Assembly (NCBI RefSeq): GCF_035539115.1
Contig: NZ_DATLJA010000065.1
Span: 1-5,728, forward strand
Direction of reading: 5' to 3'
Source: Desulfitobacterium_A sp035539115
GTDB taxonomy: Bacteria; Bacillota; Desulfitobacteriia; Desulfitobacteriales; Desulfitobacteriaceae
DNA: 5,728 nucleotides
Positions 1 through 5,632 of this stretch are shown in pieces. The notes under the pieces were generated by a model. The model was not told the origin of the DNA. It did no database searches and was given only the letters and a program-made list of their open reading frames with translations. Within the stretch, counting starts at the first letter, position 1; the number at the start of each line of letters is the position of its first letter. Made by a program: the position numbers and the translations under genes.

Positions 1-104
1 AGGCGGTGCTTGGGTTTTCCGTCTTTATCCCTATAAGAAGCGACGATTTTATAGTAATTGTAGGTTTTACCTTCTTGCTTAAGGGTAACTTTTTTGAGAA
101 ACAT
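1..104 (-). CDS. IS1634/IS4-type transposase, N-terminal part only (runs off left edge)
   Basis: Reading the minus strand from the ATG whose complement lies at 102-104 gives 34 open codons before the window ends. The peptide opens MFLKKVTLKQEGKTYNYYK and continues through VASYRDKDGKPKHR. This basic start, with a tyrosine-rich strand and a 'SYRD..GK.KHR' turn, is how IS1634-group transposases of the IS4 superfamily begin; these are DDE enzymes of roughly 450-600 residues that excise and insert their own element. The catalytic DDE residues lie outside the window, so activity cannot be judged. GGAGGG on the minus strand (complement of 110-115) sits 5 bases before the ATG and supports the start. 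The family call rests on recognising the N-terminus only. A domesticated or broken copy is possible. Confidence 0.75.
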   Translation of the reverse strand, partial: MFLKKVTLKQEGKTYNYYKIVASYRDKDGKPKHR

Positions 105-140
105 GGTAGCCCTCCAGTCAAAAGTATTAGGACTACCCTA

Positions 141-168
141 AATATAGCACATAAAGTGATGATTTCAA
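141..168 (-). promoter_or_regulatory. Probable sigma-A promoter of the transposase
   Basis: On the minus strand there is TTGAAA (complement of 163-168), a 16-base spacer, and TATATT (complement of 141-146). They lie about 37 bases upstream of the transposase ATG. Both hexamers are close to the housekeeping consensus and the position fits. The assignment is by inspection only. Confidence 0.45.
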
Positions 169-386
169 AGTAATAATGGGTATTTTCCATCAAATATCTA
201 GGACTACAATATCAGGGTTAGTCGCCTAAAAGTCATGGCACATCAGGGTTTGGTAAAATATGTCGCCAAACTTGGGTATGATAAATACAATTGTTGTTGG
301 TTTTAAGATAGGTGCTTTCTAATCTTAGTTAGAGGCTAAATTGAAACCTTTGTGGTTAAGACTGGCCAATAAGGGGGGGATGAAAG

Positions 387-662
387 TTGCCTTTTGAAAT
401 GAATTTAATTGGTTTGCTAATCGTTTTCGTACTAGCATACTTTTTAGGTTGGAAATTTCGACGTTGGATACCATTGGGAAAGGAATTTAAAGTTGGTTCA
501 TTCAATGCTGTAGGAATATTGATCATATTTATGACGATAGATTCTTTCTTCCCGTCACACAGAAGTAATTTTTATTATGCAATAAGTTTTGGATTGGTGT
601 TGGGATTTGCAAGTAACATTACTAGCTATGGACGAAAAAGAAATAGTCGCTTTTGGTTATGA
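387..662 (+). CDS. Small three-helix membrane protein upstream of amj, unknown function
   Basis: This is a 91-residue protein whose family I do not recognise. Three hydrophobic segments are visible at roughly residues 6-22, 39-55 and 64-80. They are separated by a basic loop (WKFRRW, then GKEFK), and there is a basic tail (YGRKRNSR), so it should be an integral inner-membrane protein. The start is TTG at 387: a run of seven Gs (373-379) gives a ribosome site 7 bases upstream, while the ATG at 380 reads only five codons to a stop and the ATG at 399 would sit too far away. Its stop is 36 bases before the Amj start with no terminator between, so the two are probably co-transcribed and may work together. 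It could be an accessory subunit of the flippase, but that rests only on adjacency. Confidence 0.7.
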   Translation: MPFEMNLIGLLIVFVLAYFLGWKFRRWIPLGKEFKVGSFNAVGILIIFMTIDSFFPSHRSNFYYAISFGLVLGFASNITSYGRKRNSRFWL

Positions 663-698
663 TTAGAGTCTTGATTTAAGATCATACCGGGGAAAGGA

Positions 699-1499
699 AT
701 GTGGGTATTGGAAAGAACGTTACTTGAATTATTTATACTGACGATTATTATTCACACAGTCGATACCCTAGCTTACTCGGTACGATTAAATTCAGTAAAA
801 AGCGGACAAGTGGCCTTGTCGTTTTCCCTTTTTAATATGTTTGTTCTTCTCTCTAGGACTGCTAACCTGTTTCAAGGACCGTTAATTGGAAGTATCATTG
901 GATTAAGCATTACTAGAGGTTTATATCCAGTAAACGATATGCGAATAGTTATCTTTGCTTCAACTGTAGGCACAATATTAGGTATTATATTGATACCGAC
1001 CTTCTTAAGGATCTTCGAAGCGGCTATTAGGCGATTAGAACTAACCGGTTCTGTTCCGTCCCTTGTCGTAGAGGCACTACAAGCAAATAATATTAAAAGA
1101 ATTGTAAGGAGTGCCACTCGTCCTTCAAAAACTATGTTAGAGAAACTAAGATTCCGAGAGATCCCGAAAAGATTACTGATTTTGAATACTTTAGTTACGG
1201 GGATTTACACAGTAGGTGTTCTTGCTGCAAACTATTCGGCACTTCTGGTTCCGGAGCAAGCAAGACTAGCGGCAGCGTCTTCGTCTGGAATGATTAATGG
1301 AATGGCGAGCATCTTACTAACCTTATTTATAGACCCAAAATCAGCAATAATTACTGACCAGGCATTAAGAGGAAAGAGGCCTTATGGTGATGTGAAGGCT
1401 TTGGTCGTTCTACTAATTGGGACAAAATTGATGGGTACGTTATTGGGCCAGGTGTTATTTTTGCCGGCCACCGAGGTTATTGCAAGTTTTTACAGATAG
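699..1499 (+). CDS. amj: Alternate lipid II flippase, Amj family (DUF2837)
   Basis: This 266-residue multipass membrane protein matches the Amj/YdaH family. In Bacillus subtilis Amj moves undecaprenyl-linked lipid II across the membrane for peptidoglycan synthesis and can replace MurJ; it is unrelated to MurJ in sequence. Visible hallmarks are the first helix with IHTVDTLAYSVRL (residues 18-30), then the SFSLFNMFVLLSRTANLFQGP stretch starting at about 41, with further helices near 82-104, 159-182, 196-212 and 233-256. A long polar, basic loop (about 105-158) should face the cytoplasm. The length is normal for the family and the frame is intact. The start is uncertain by a few codons. ATG 699 has GGGG at 689-692 upstream, but AAAGGA (693-698) abuts it, so the in-frame TTG at 708 is a good alternative. 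Its 5' neighbour is the small membrane protein. Confidence 0.88.
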   Translation: MWVLERTLLELFILTIIIHTVDTLAYSVRLNSVKSGQVALSFSLFNMFVLLSRTANLFQGPLIGSIIGLSITRGLYPVNDMRIVIFASTVGTILGIILIPTFLRIFEAAIRRLELTGSVPSLVVEALQANNIKRIVRSATRPSKTMLEKLRFREIPKRLLILNTLVTGIYTVGVLAANYSALLVPEQARLAAASSSGMINGMASILLTLFIDPKSAIITDQALRGKRPYGDVKALVVLLIGTKLMGTLLGQVLFLPATEVIASFYR

Positions 1500-1506
1500 T
1501 GTTGAC

Positions 1507-1545
1507 GTTAGCTAACATCCTGTAACGGCTAAACCCGCACCGTTA
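1507..1545. repeat. Cluster of short inverted repeats after amj, possible weak terminator
   Basis: The palindrome GTTAGCTAAC (1507-1516) is followed by the inverted pair TAACGG (1523-1528) and CCGTTA (1540-1545), and CGTTA at 1506-1510 can also pair with TAACG at 1523-1527. These offer competing stems just past the amj stop. There is no T-run, only GGGATTTTG, so Rho-independent termination would be weak. The rest of the gap to 1665 shows no gene. Confidence 0.3.
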
Positions 1546-1665
1546 TGGGATTTTGAGTTATATTAAAGAATGTCATGAAAGATAACCGACAATTGCAACT
1601 GAAACGTGAGCGAAAATTTTGCACCATGATTGAGTATAGATTTATGAAGGAGTTAACGTAATAGA

Positions 1666-1867
1666 ATGATAAAAAGAGTATTAGTTGGCAGTCCAGTATA
1701 TCGAAAACCGGAAATATTGGAGGCGTTTTTAAAGTCGTTAAAAGATCTTAACAGTCATACTATTTCTATCGATTATATATTTGTTGATGACAATATCGAT
1801 GAAAACTCCTGGGGTATATAACAGAGAACATATACGTTATTTGAAACAGAATGATAAGCTTGTATAA
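1666..1867 (+). pseudogene. Remnant of a family 2-like glycosyltransferase gene
   Basis: An ATG at 1666 opens a 51-codon frame ending at TAA 1819-1821. Its peptide, with KRVLVGSPVYRKPEILEAFL followed by DYIFVDDNIDEN, resembles the N-terminus of a group of glycosyltransferases found in Firmicutes: a first beta strand 'VL(I/V)GSP', then 'KPEIL..FL.SL', then an acidic nucleotide-sugar strand 'FVDDN'. Full proteins of this kind are several hundred residues long, so this is a truncated copy. After about codon 46 the likeness stops. The +1 frame stays open from 1802 to TAA 1865-1867, right at the base of the following terminator, suggesting an internal deletion or frameshift that joined the head to the gene's old tail. 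The ribosome site AAGGAG (1647-1652) is 13 bases from the ATG, which is too far for good translation. A family-level match is fairly safe; the exact substrate is unknown. Confidence 0.65.
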
Positions 1868-1899
1868 GCATCCTCTTTTCTCTTAGAGGGTGTTTTTTC
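1866..1899 (+). terminator. Intrinsic terminator after the glycosyltransferase remnant
   Basis: CATCCTCT (1869-1876) pairs with AGAGGGTG (1885-1892) around an 8-base loop, allowing one G-T pair. Flanking AAG/TTT pairing extends the stem, and TTTTTT follows at 1893-1898. This is a standard Rho-independent signal that would end transcripts from the amj or glycosyltransferase side. Confidence 0.8.
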
Positions 1900-2113
1900 T
1901 ATGTCCTTTACATTAATTAACCAATTATATTCCAAATTCGACATCCTTACTTCGGCAAAGTTCGATAGAAGTTTATGAGAGAATAGATTGTTGAGAAATT
2001 ATATCCATTACATTGTCTCAAAGCCTATGTTTCGAAGTAAAGGTAATAAAAAATTCTTTAGACTTAGCTGAAATAATTTAATTAAGTATTTAATCAAAAG
2101 AAAGAAGTATTTG
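1900..2113. other. AT-rich intergenic stretch without a supported gene
   Basis: No reading frame here has both a plausible ribosome site and protein-like composition. A 25-codon frame at ATG 1901 on the plus strand and an open minus-strand stretch around 1870-1995 both lack ribosome sites. TTGAGA (1991-1996) and TCTCAA (2016-2021) form an inverted pair 19 bases apart. The promoter of the 729-residue protein must lie in this stretch, but I find no pair of hexamers good enough to name. Confidence 0.5.
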
Positions 2114-2114
2114 A

Positions 2115-2139
2115 GAAGGAGGTAAAATTGATGTTTTAA
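2115..2139 (+). promoter_or_regulatory. Near-perfect Shine-Dalgarno site serving a two-codon ORF
   Basis: GAAGGAGGT (2115-2123) is complementary to the 16S rRNA 3' end, and with 7 bases between it and ATG 2131 the spacing is ideal. That ATG is followed by a single TTT codon and then TAA (2137-2139), encoding only Met-Phe; the in-frame TTG at 2128 would add one more Met. The site lies in the leader of the large exported protein, 50 bases before its TTG start. It could be a minimal upstream ORF that captures or stalls ribosomes, or the relic of a lost small gene. Confidence 0.5.
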
Positions 2140-2149
2140 ACTGAGTACG

Positions 2150-2172
2150 CTAATAAAATTGTAATTTATTAG
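2150..2172 (+). repeat. Leader hairpin between the mini-ORF and the exported-protein start
   Basis: CTAATAAA (2150-2157) and TTTATTAG (2165-2172) are perfect 8-base inverted repeats with a 7-base loop. They lie just after the two-codon ORF and just before the ribosome site of the next gene (about 2174-2183). The stem is all A-T except its closing C-G pair, so it is weak as RNA. It may be an operator palindrome rather than an RNA structure. Confidence 0.4.
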
Positions 2173-2189
2173 AAGGGAAGGGATCGAAT

Positions 2190-4379
2190 TTGAGACATAA
2201 ACGCTTTTTCAATATCTTGGTGGCTTGCTTGCTTCTTCTGCAATTCACTGTCTATCCGGGATATGCCAAAGGAGCAGATCAAACAGTTCCAACGCTAACT
2301 TCTTCATCCGGAAAAACAAGCATTTCTGCAGATCAAGCAGTACAAATTGCTAAGAGCAACTTCAAAATCCCGGAAAAATATACCCAGTTATTCACCAGTT
2401 TCAACGACAACAATAATCGTAGATCCTATTCACTGAATTGGAATTCTCCTGAGCCTCCGGGTGGGAATTTCCAGGTTGGAGTCGATGCAAACACAGGCGA
2501 AATCCTGAATATGTATAATTGGGATCAACCCGGAAAACCCAGTTTTAAGATTCCCACTATTTCAGCGTCAGAGGCTGAAAAAACAGCCTTAGATCTTGTG
2601 ACAAAACTTGCCGGAAAATATCTAACAGATTTAAAATTAGTTAAAGATGAAGGGCAAGTTGTCACCTTAAATAACTACCAGCCTTTTATGTATAACTTCC
2701 GTTGGGTGCGTGTAGTAAATGGTATTCCTTTCCCGGAGAATGCGATAAATATTAGTGTAAGCGGTGAAGATGGACAGGTCAAAAACTATAATTTCAATTG
2801 GACTAAAGATCTGGTATTTCCCGATGCCTCTAAAGTTATTTCACTGGAAAATGCCACCCAAGTTTTTACGGATACCCCGTTGCTTGAGTTACAGTATTAC
2901 TTACCCCCAGTCATGAATCCTAAAGATCAAAAACCCCAACGCGTTTTACCTGTTTATAATTTATCAAGCCAATATTTTAATGGCGCAATTGATGCGCTGA
3001 GTGGAAAACCCGTAACCTTAGATTCACAAGCAAGTTTATATAAATCCTTTGGTTCGGTAAATGGCGTTTTAGGGTCCATTACACAATCCACTCAATCATC
3101 ATCCACAACTGATGTAAAGCAAGACATTAAAGCTGATGCTCCGCAAATTGGCAGAGATGAAGCGGTAGAAATAGTTAAGAAATTTATTGATATCCCCAAA
3201 GAACTAACCCTTCTTAATTCGAGTTTAAATCCAGATTGGCAAAATCCTAACACACAAGTGTGGCAATTGGACTGGAGAAATCAACCCTCCGCCTCTAGAG
3301 ATAATCGCTATTTGAGCGCTCGAGTAAATGCTAGTACAGGGGATTTGATCGGATTGAATATGCCCAGCTCTATCAGCACAAAAGATACAACCGAACCCCT
3401 TAGCAGAGAAAATGCCCAAAAAATTGCTGAGGAATTCCTTAAACGGGTACAACCTCAACGTTTTACTGAAACCAGAATTCAAACATCCTTCCAATACGGA
3501 GGGAAGATGCCTAACTCTCAGTCCTTTAACTACGTAAGGCAAGTCAACGGAATTCCGGTTTCTAACAATTCGCTGAACATCACCGTGGATACCGTTGGAA
3601 AAGGTGTCCTTCAATATAACATGAACTGGTCAAATGTTGAATTTCCAAGTCTAGATAATCTGATTACTCCCAACCAAGCCACAGAGTTTTTCTTGAAAGA
3701 ACGTCCACTCACCCTAGGCTATACCCTGCTTTACCAACAAACAGAGCAAAAAGATGTACGCCTAGTGTATCAACCACAAATCAACTTTAGTCCTTCGACA
3801 TCTCAAATGATTGACGCAAAAACAGGCGAACCTCTTGATTGGTATGGTAAGTCTAAATCTCAATGGGTGAAACCTCTTTATTTCAATGATATTCAGGGGA
3901 ACTTTGCGGAGAAAGAAATAGGCCTGATGGGTCTTACCGGAGCCTTTGGTGAATATGGAGATAAGTTTAATCCGGATGAGACGGTCACCGTGCTTGGATT
4001 ACTGAGAGCTATGGCCGTGGCTGAGGGGAATGGCCGAGATCATGTATTATCCGATGATGAAGTATTAAAATTAGCAAAAGATCGCGGCTGGACTAAGGGC
4101 GATACTTCTATACCTTATGAACTTAATAGGGAGTATTTAGCGAAAATCGTTATTCGCTTACTGGGGATGGAGATCGCTGCTCAAGCAAAAGGAATCTTCG
4201 CGGTTCCCTTTGCAGATGCAAATTCGATCTCAAGTGACTCTCTGGGCTATATTGCTTTATCCTGGGGATTGGGCATTTTGAAAGTTGACGACTCCACTTT
4301 TGCACCTCAAAAATCGGTTACAAGAGCCGAAGCGGCTTATGCGTTAGTCCATGCATATGCAGCAGCAAATCGTCCGTAA
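2190..4379 (+). CDS. Exported protein with two YcdB/YcdC-like repeats and C-terminal SLH segments
   Basis: This 729-residue protein starts at TTG 2190, with AAGGGA (2178-2183) 6 bases upstream. Residues 1-26 form a signal peptide (MRHKRFF, a leucine-rich core, then YPGYA), so it is exported by Sec. Two related halves follow. The first starts near residue 45 (ISADQAVQIAK) and the second near 320 (IGRDEAVEIVKKF). Each has helix-plus-sheet PepSY-like units (VDANTGEILNMYNW; VNASTGDLIGLN; MIDAKTGEPLDWYG) and a shared VNGIP.....NI.V core, as in the YcdB/YcdC (DUF4901) family, whose biochemical role is not established. From about 561 there are SLH-type segments: YFNDIQGNFAEKEIG (from 564), a degenerate middle unit, and VPFADANS (672) through VTRAEAAYAL (710-719). 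SLH domains bind secondary cell-wall polymers, so the protein should sit on the cell surface. Only the last unit keeps the TRAE motif. No catalytic motif is visible. Confidence 0.87.
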   Translation: MRHKRFFNILVACLLLLQFTVYPGYAKGADQTVPTLTSSSGKTSISADQAVQIAKSNFKIPEKYTQLFTSFNDNNNRRSYSLNWNSPEPPGGNFQVGVDANTGEILNMYNWDQPGKPSFKIPTISASEAEKTALDLVTKLAGKYLTDLKLVKDEGQVVTLNNYQPFMYNFRWVRVVNGIPFPENAINISVSGEDGQVKNYNFNWTKDLVFPDASKVISLENATQVFTDTPLLELQYYLPPVMNPKDQKPQRVLPVYNLSSQYFNGAIDALSGKPVTLDSQASLYKSFGSVNGVLGSITQSTQSSSTTDVKQDIKADAPQIGRDEAVEIVKKFIDIPKELTLLNSSLNPDWQNPNTQVWQLDWRNQPSASRDNRYLSARVNASTGDLIGLNMPSSISTKDTTEPLSRENAQKIAEEFLKRVQPQRFTETRIQTSFQYGGKMPNSQSFNYVRQVNGIPVSNNSLNITVDTVGKGVLQYNMNWSNVEFPSLDNLITPNQATEFFLKERPLTLGYTLLYQQTEQKDVRLVYQPQINFSPSTSQMIDAKTGEPLDWYGKSKSQWVKPLYFNDIQGNFAEKEIGLMGLTGAFGEYGDKFNPDETVTVLGLLRAMAVAEGNGRDHVLSDDEVLKLAKDRGWTKGDTSIPYELNREYLAKIVIRLLGMEIAAQAKGIFAVPFADANSISSDSLGYIALSWGLGILKVDDSTFAPQKSVTRAEAAYALVHAYAAANRP

Positions 4380-4389
4380 TGTTTTCATG

Positions 4390-4434
4390 AAAAAGAGGAA
4401 CGCAGGCTCACTTGAGTTGCGCTCCTCTTTTTTT
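4390..4434 (+). terminator. Strong intrinsic terminator of the exported-protein gene
   Basis: AAAGAGGAACGCA pairs with TGCGCTCCTCTTT through one A-C mismatch. CTCA (4407-4410) and TGAG (4413-4416) stack further inside the loop, and a run of seven Ts (4428-4434) follows. It starts 11 bases after the stop codon. The A-run on the left arm would let it also stop transcription from the opposite strand. Confidence 0.9.
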
Positions 4435-4561
4435 GAGTTAATAACAGGTAATAAGCTTAACTATAGCGAAGTATTCTACAGATTATTCCAAATCGAGCGG
4501 ACCCTGAGGGTTAGAAGTGTCAAACAAAAGGATGTGGTTATATGCTGTCATTAGAAGCATT

Positions 4562-4567
4562 TATAAT
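4562..4567 (+). promoter_or_regulatory. Consensus -10 box upstream of the methyltransferase
   Basis: TATAAT at 4562-4567 is a perfect -10 hexamer, 53 bases before the methyltransferase ATG and downstream of the preceding terminator, so this unit needs its own promoter about here. The -35 partner is poor: TTATAT at 4538-4543 with an 18-base spacer is the nearest candidate. Confidence 0.4.
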
Positions 4568-4620
4568 AATCTCTCTCCTGTATTCGAATGAAAAAGATGA
4601 TTGATTTAAGGAGGCATAAA

Positions 4621-5238
4621 ATGTTAAGTTGTACTGGGTTTGACGATTGGTCTGGAGCATATGATGAATCGATCTCAAAATTATGTGAAGGCTATCCATT
4701 CGAAGGCTATTATGAAGTACTTTCTTTCGTGAATCAATGTGCTGATTTGTCCAATGGAATTCGGGTTTTGGATATTGGTATTGGAACGGGTCTGCTCACG
4801 AAAGAGTTGTATCAGCAGGGTGCAGAAATCTATGGAATTGATTTTTCGCCTAAAATGTTAGAATTGGCAAAGCATTGTATGCCCAATGGAAAATTCTTCT
4901 GCCATGATTTTGTAAACGGATTGCCAGTCGAAATTAAACCCATTAAATTTAATTATATAATTTCGTCCTATGCGATCCATCATCTCGATAATGATAAGAA
5001 ACTATCTTTCATTGCGGAGCTTAAAGATAGTTTGGAGGACAATGGGAAAATTATTATAGCGGATATTGCGTTCCGAACAAAGGACGAGATGAAACATTAT
5101 AGAGAGAATACCAAAGGATGGGATGAAGACGAGATTTATATGACAGCTGATGAGATGACGGAAAACTTGAGGAAGAGAATGATTAATTCAACTTATACTC
5201 AGATTTCATCGTGCGCAGGAGTATTGGAAATTGTTTAA
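4621..5238 (+). CDS. Class I SAM-dependent methyltransferase (YrrT-like)
   Basis: This is a 205-residue soluble enzyme expected to transfer a methyl group from S-adenosylmethionine; its acceptor is unknown. The Rossmann core is complete. Motif I is VLDIGIGTG at residues 49-57, the ribose-binding acid is D74 in YGIDFSPKML, and the motif IV region is SSYAIHHLD at 115-123 with the HH pair common in this family. A final strand GKIIIADIAF follows, then a C-terminal TYTQISSCAGVLEI. The order and length resemble Bacillus YrrT-like putative methyltransferases. The start is ATG 4621, because AAGGAGG (4608-4614) lies 6 bases upstream. An in-frame ATG at 4588 would add 11 residues but has no ribosome site and would place the Shine-Dalgarno inside the gene. 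The lipoprotein gene begins 42 bases downstream and is probably co-transcribed. Confidence 0.85.
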   Translation: MLSCTGFDDWSGAYDESISKLCEGYPFEGYYEVLSFVNQCADLSNGIRVLDIGIGTGLLTKELYQQGAEIYGIDFSPKMLELAKHCMPNGKFFCHDFVNGLPVEIKPIKFNYIISSYAIHHLDNDKKLSFIAELKDSLEDNGKIIIADIAFRTKDEMKHYRENTKGWDEDEIYMTADEMTENLRKRMINSTYTQISSCAGVLEIV

Positions 5239-5280
5239 GCGCTATAAATGAGAGGGGCACCTTATAACAGGGAGGGTAAA

Positions 5281-5487
5281 ATGAAAGCGACGTTTTCATT
5301 TGCAAGTCGTATGAAGTATCTAAGCGCTGTGGTGCTGGTTACCCTTGTCATGCCAATAACAGGATGTGGAACCCAAAATAACATTTTGCCTTTACCTACA
5401 TCAGCGAAGGAAAGTGCCGATAACCAAATCGCAATTACAAATGTAAGTAAAGAAGAATATGATATAATTTCAAATGCGGAATGTTAA
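5281..5487 (+). CDS. Short lipoprotein or lipoprotein fragment
   Basis: This gene encodes 68 residues from ATG 5281, with GGAGGG (5271-5276) 4 bases upstream. The N-terminus is a lipoprotein signal: MKATFSFASRMKY, then a hydrophobic core LSAVVLVTLVMP, and the lipobox ITGC with the lipidated cysteine at residue 29. It should therefore be anchored to the outer face of the cytoplasmic membrane. The mature part is only 40 residues, polar, with no recognisable domain (SAKESADNQIAITNVSKEEY). It ends abruptly at NAEC, which looks more like a cut than a natural end, so this may be the head of a longer lipoprotein truncated by a stop or rearrangement. No continuation is evident in the other two frames. 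A start at the ATG at 5248 is possible on paper but has no ribosome site. Confidence 0.7.
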   Translation: MKATFSFASRMKYLSAVVLVTLVMPITGCGTQNNILPLPTSAKESADNQIAITNVSKEEYDIISNAEC

Positions 5488-5540
5488 ATTTTATGTTTTG
5501 ATAGATTTAACTTAATCCTTAAATCCGTACAAAATATTAA

Positions 5541-5573
5541 TTTAAGAACTCCTATATCCGAGGAGTTCTTAAA
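5541..5573. terminator. Perfect 13-bp inverted repeat, probable terminator
   Basis: TTTAAGAACTCCT (5541-5553) and AGGAGTTCTTAAA (5561-5573) are exact reverse complements around a 7-base loop. The position 53 bases after the lipoprotein stop fits a terminator. There is no separate T-run, only TTCTTAAA inside the stem, so efficiency is uncertain, and it could act on both strands. It directly abuts the integrase remnant, so a link to a past recombination event is also possible. Confidence 0.5.
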
Positions 5574-5632
5574 CTATTGAGATTTATACCCATGTGAGCG
5601 AGGAATATCGCGAGAATACAAAGCTCAGCTGA
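5573..5632 (+). pseudogene. C-terminal remnant of a tyrosine recombinase/integrase
   Basis: The frame from 5573 reads TIEIYTHVSEEYRENTKLS and then TGA (5630-5632), 19 codons in all, with a TAA immediately upstream at 5570-5572. The segment T.EIYTHVSEEYRE is the classic end of phage- and XerC/D-type tyrosine recombinases (consensus TT.IYTHV....). The first Tyr of IYTHV (codon 5585-5587) aligns with the nucleophile that forms the DNA-protein bond. All other catalytic residues (R, K, H, R, H) are missing, so this piece is inactive. It shows that an integrase gene, and hence an integrative element, once ended here. The peptide is short, so a chance match cannot be wholly excluded, but the motif is specific. 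Confidence 0.65.

Larger units (their letters stand above)
1..271 (-). mobile_element. End portion of an IS1634-type insertion sequence, outer boundary uncertain
   Basis: The transposase start and its promoter imply that the element's left-transcribed end lies somewhere between about 170 and 271. This stretch is full of short repeats. TAGGACTAC occurs at 128-136 and 199-207. ATCAGGGTT is at 211-219 and 242-250, each followed by GTCGCC (221-226 and 262-267). An inverted pair GTTTGG/CCAAAC is at 248-253 and 266-271. Any of these could be the terminal repeat or transposase binding sites. The opposite end is outside the window, so neither terminal inverted repeats nor the target duplication can be paired. 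Confidence 0.4.

Noticed and set aside
872..1117. 81-codon minus-strand frame inside amj
   Set aside because: It lies entirely antisense to a clearly recognised gene and has no ribosome site; it is a shadow frame.
1502..1530. TTGACG at 1502 as a promoter -35 box for the glycosyltransferase
   Set aside because: The sequence 17 bases downstream is AACGGC, with no resemblance to a -10 box.
1814..1834. Inverted pair GTATAT / ATATAC separated by about 9 bases
   Set aside because: It is short and A-T rich, in a decayed gene; expected by chance at this composition.
1868..1998. Open minus-strand stretch of about 40 codons, including the peptide start MSNLEYNWLINV
   Set aside because: It has no properly spaced ribosome site, reads across the terminator, and resembles no family; most likely chance.
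3225..3614. 129-codon minus-strand frame inside the exported-protein gene
   Set aside because: It is antisense to the second YcdB/YcdC-like module; the protein has odd composition and no recognisable motif.
4351..4554. 67-codon plus-strand frame overlapping the end of the exported-protein gene
   Set aside because: It begins inside that gene, reads through the strong terminator hairpin at 4390-4434, and has no ribosome site or family likeness.
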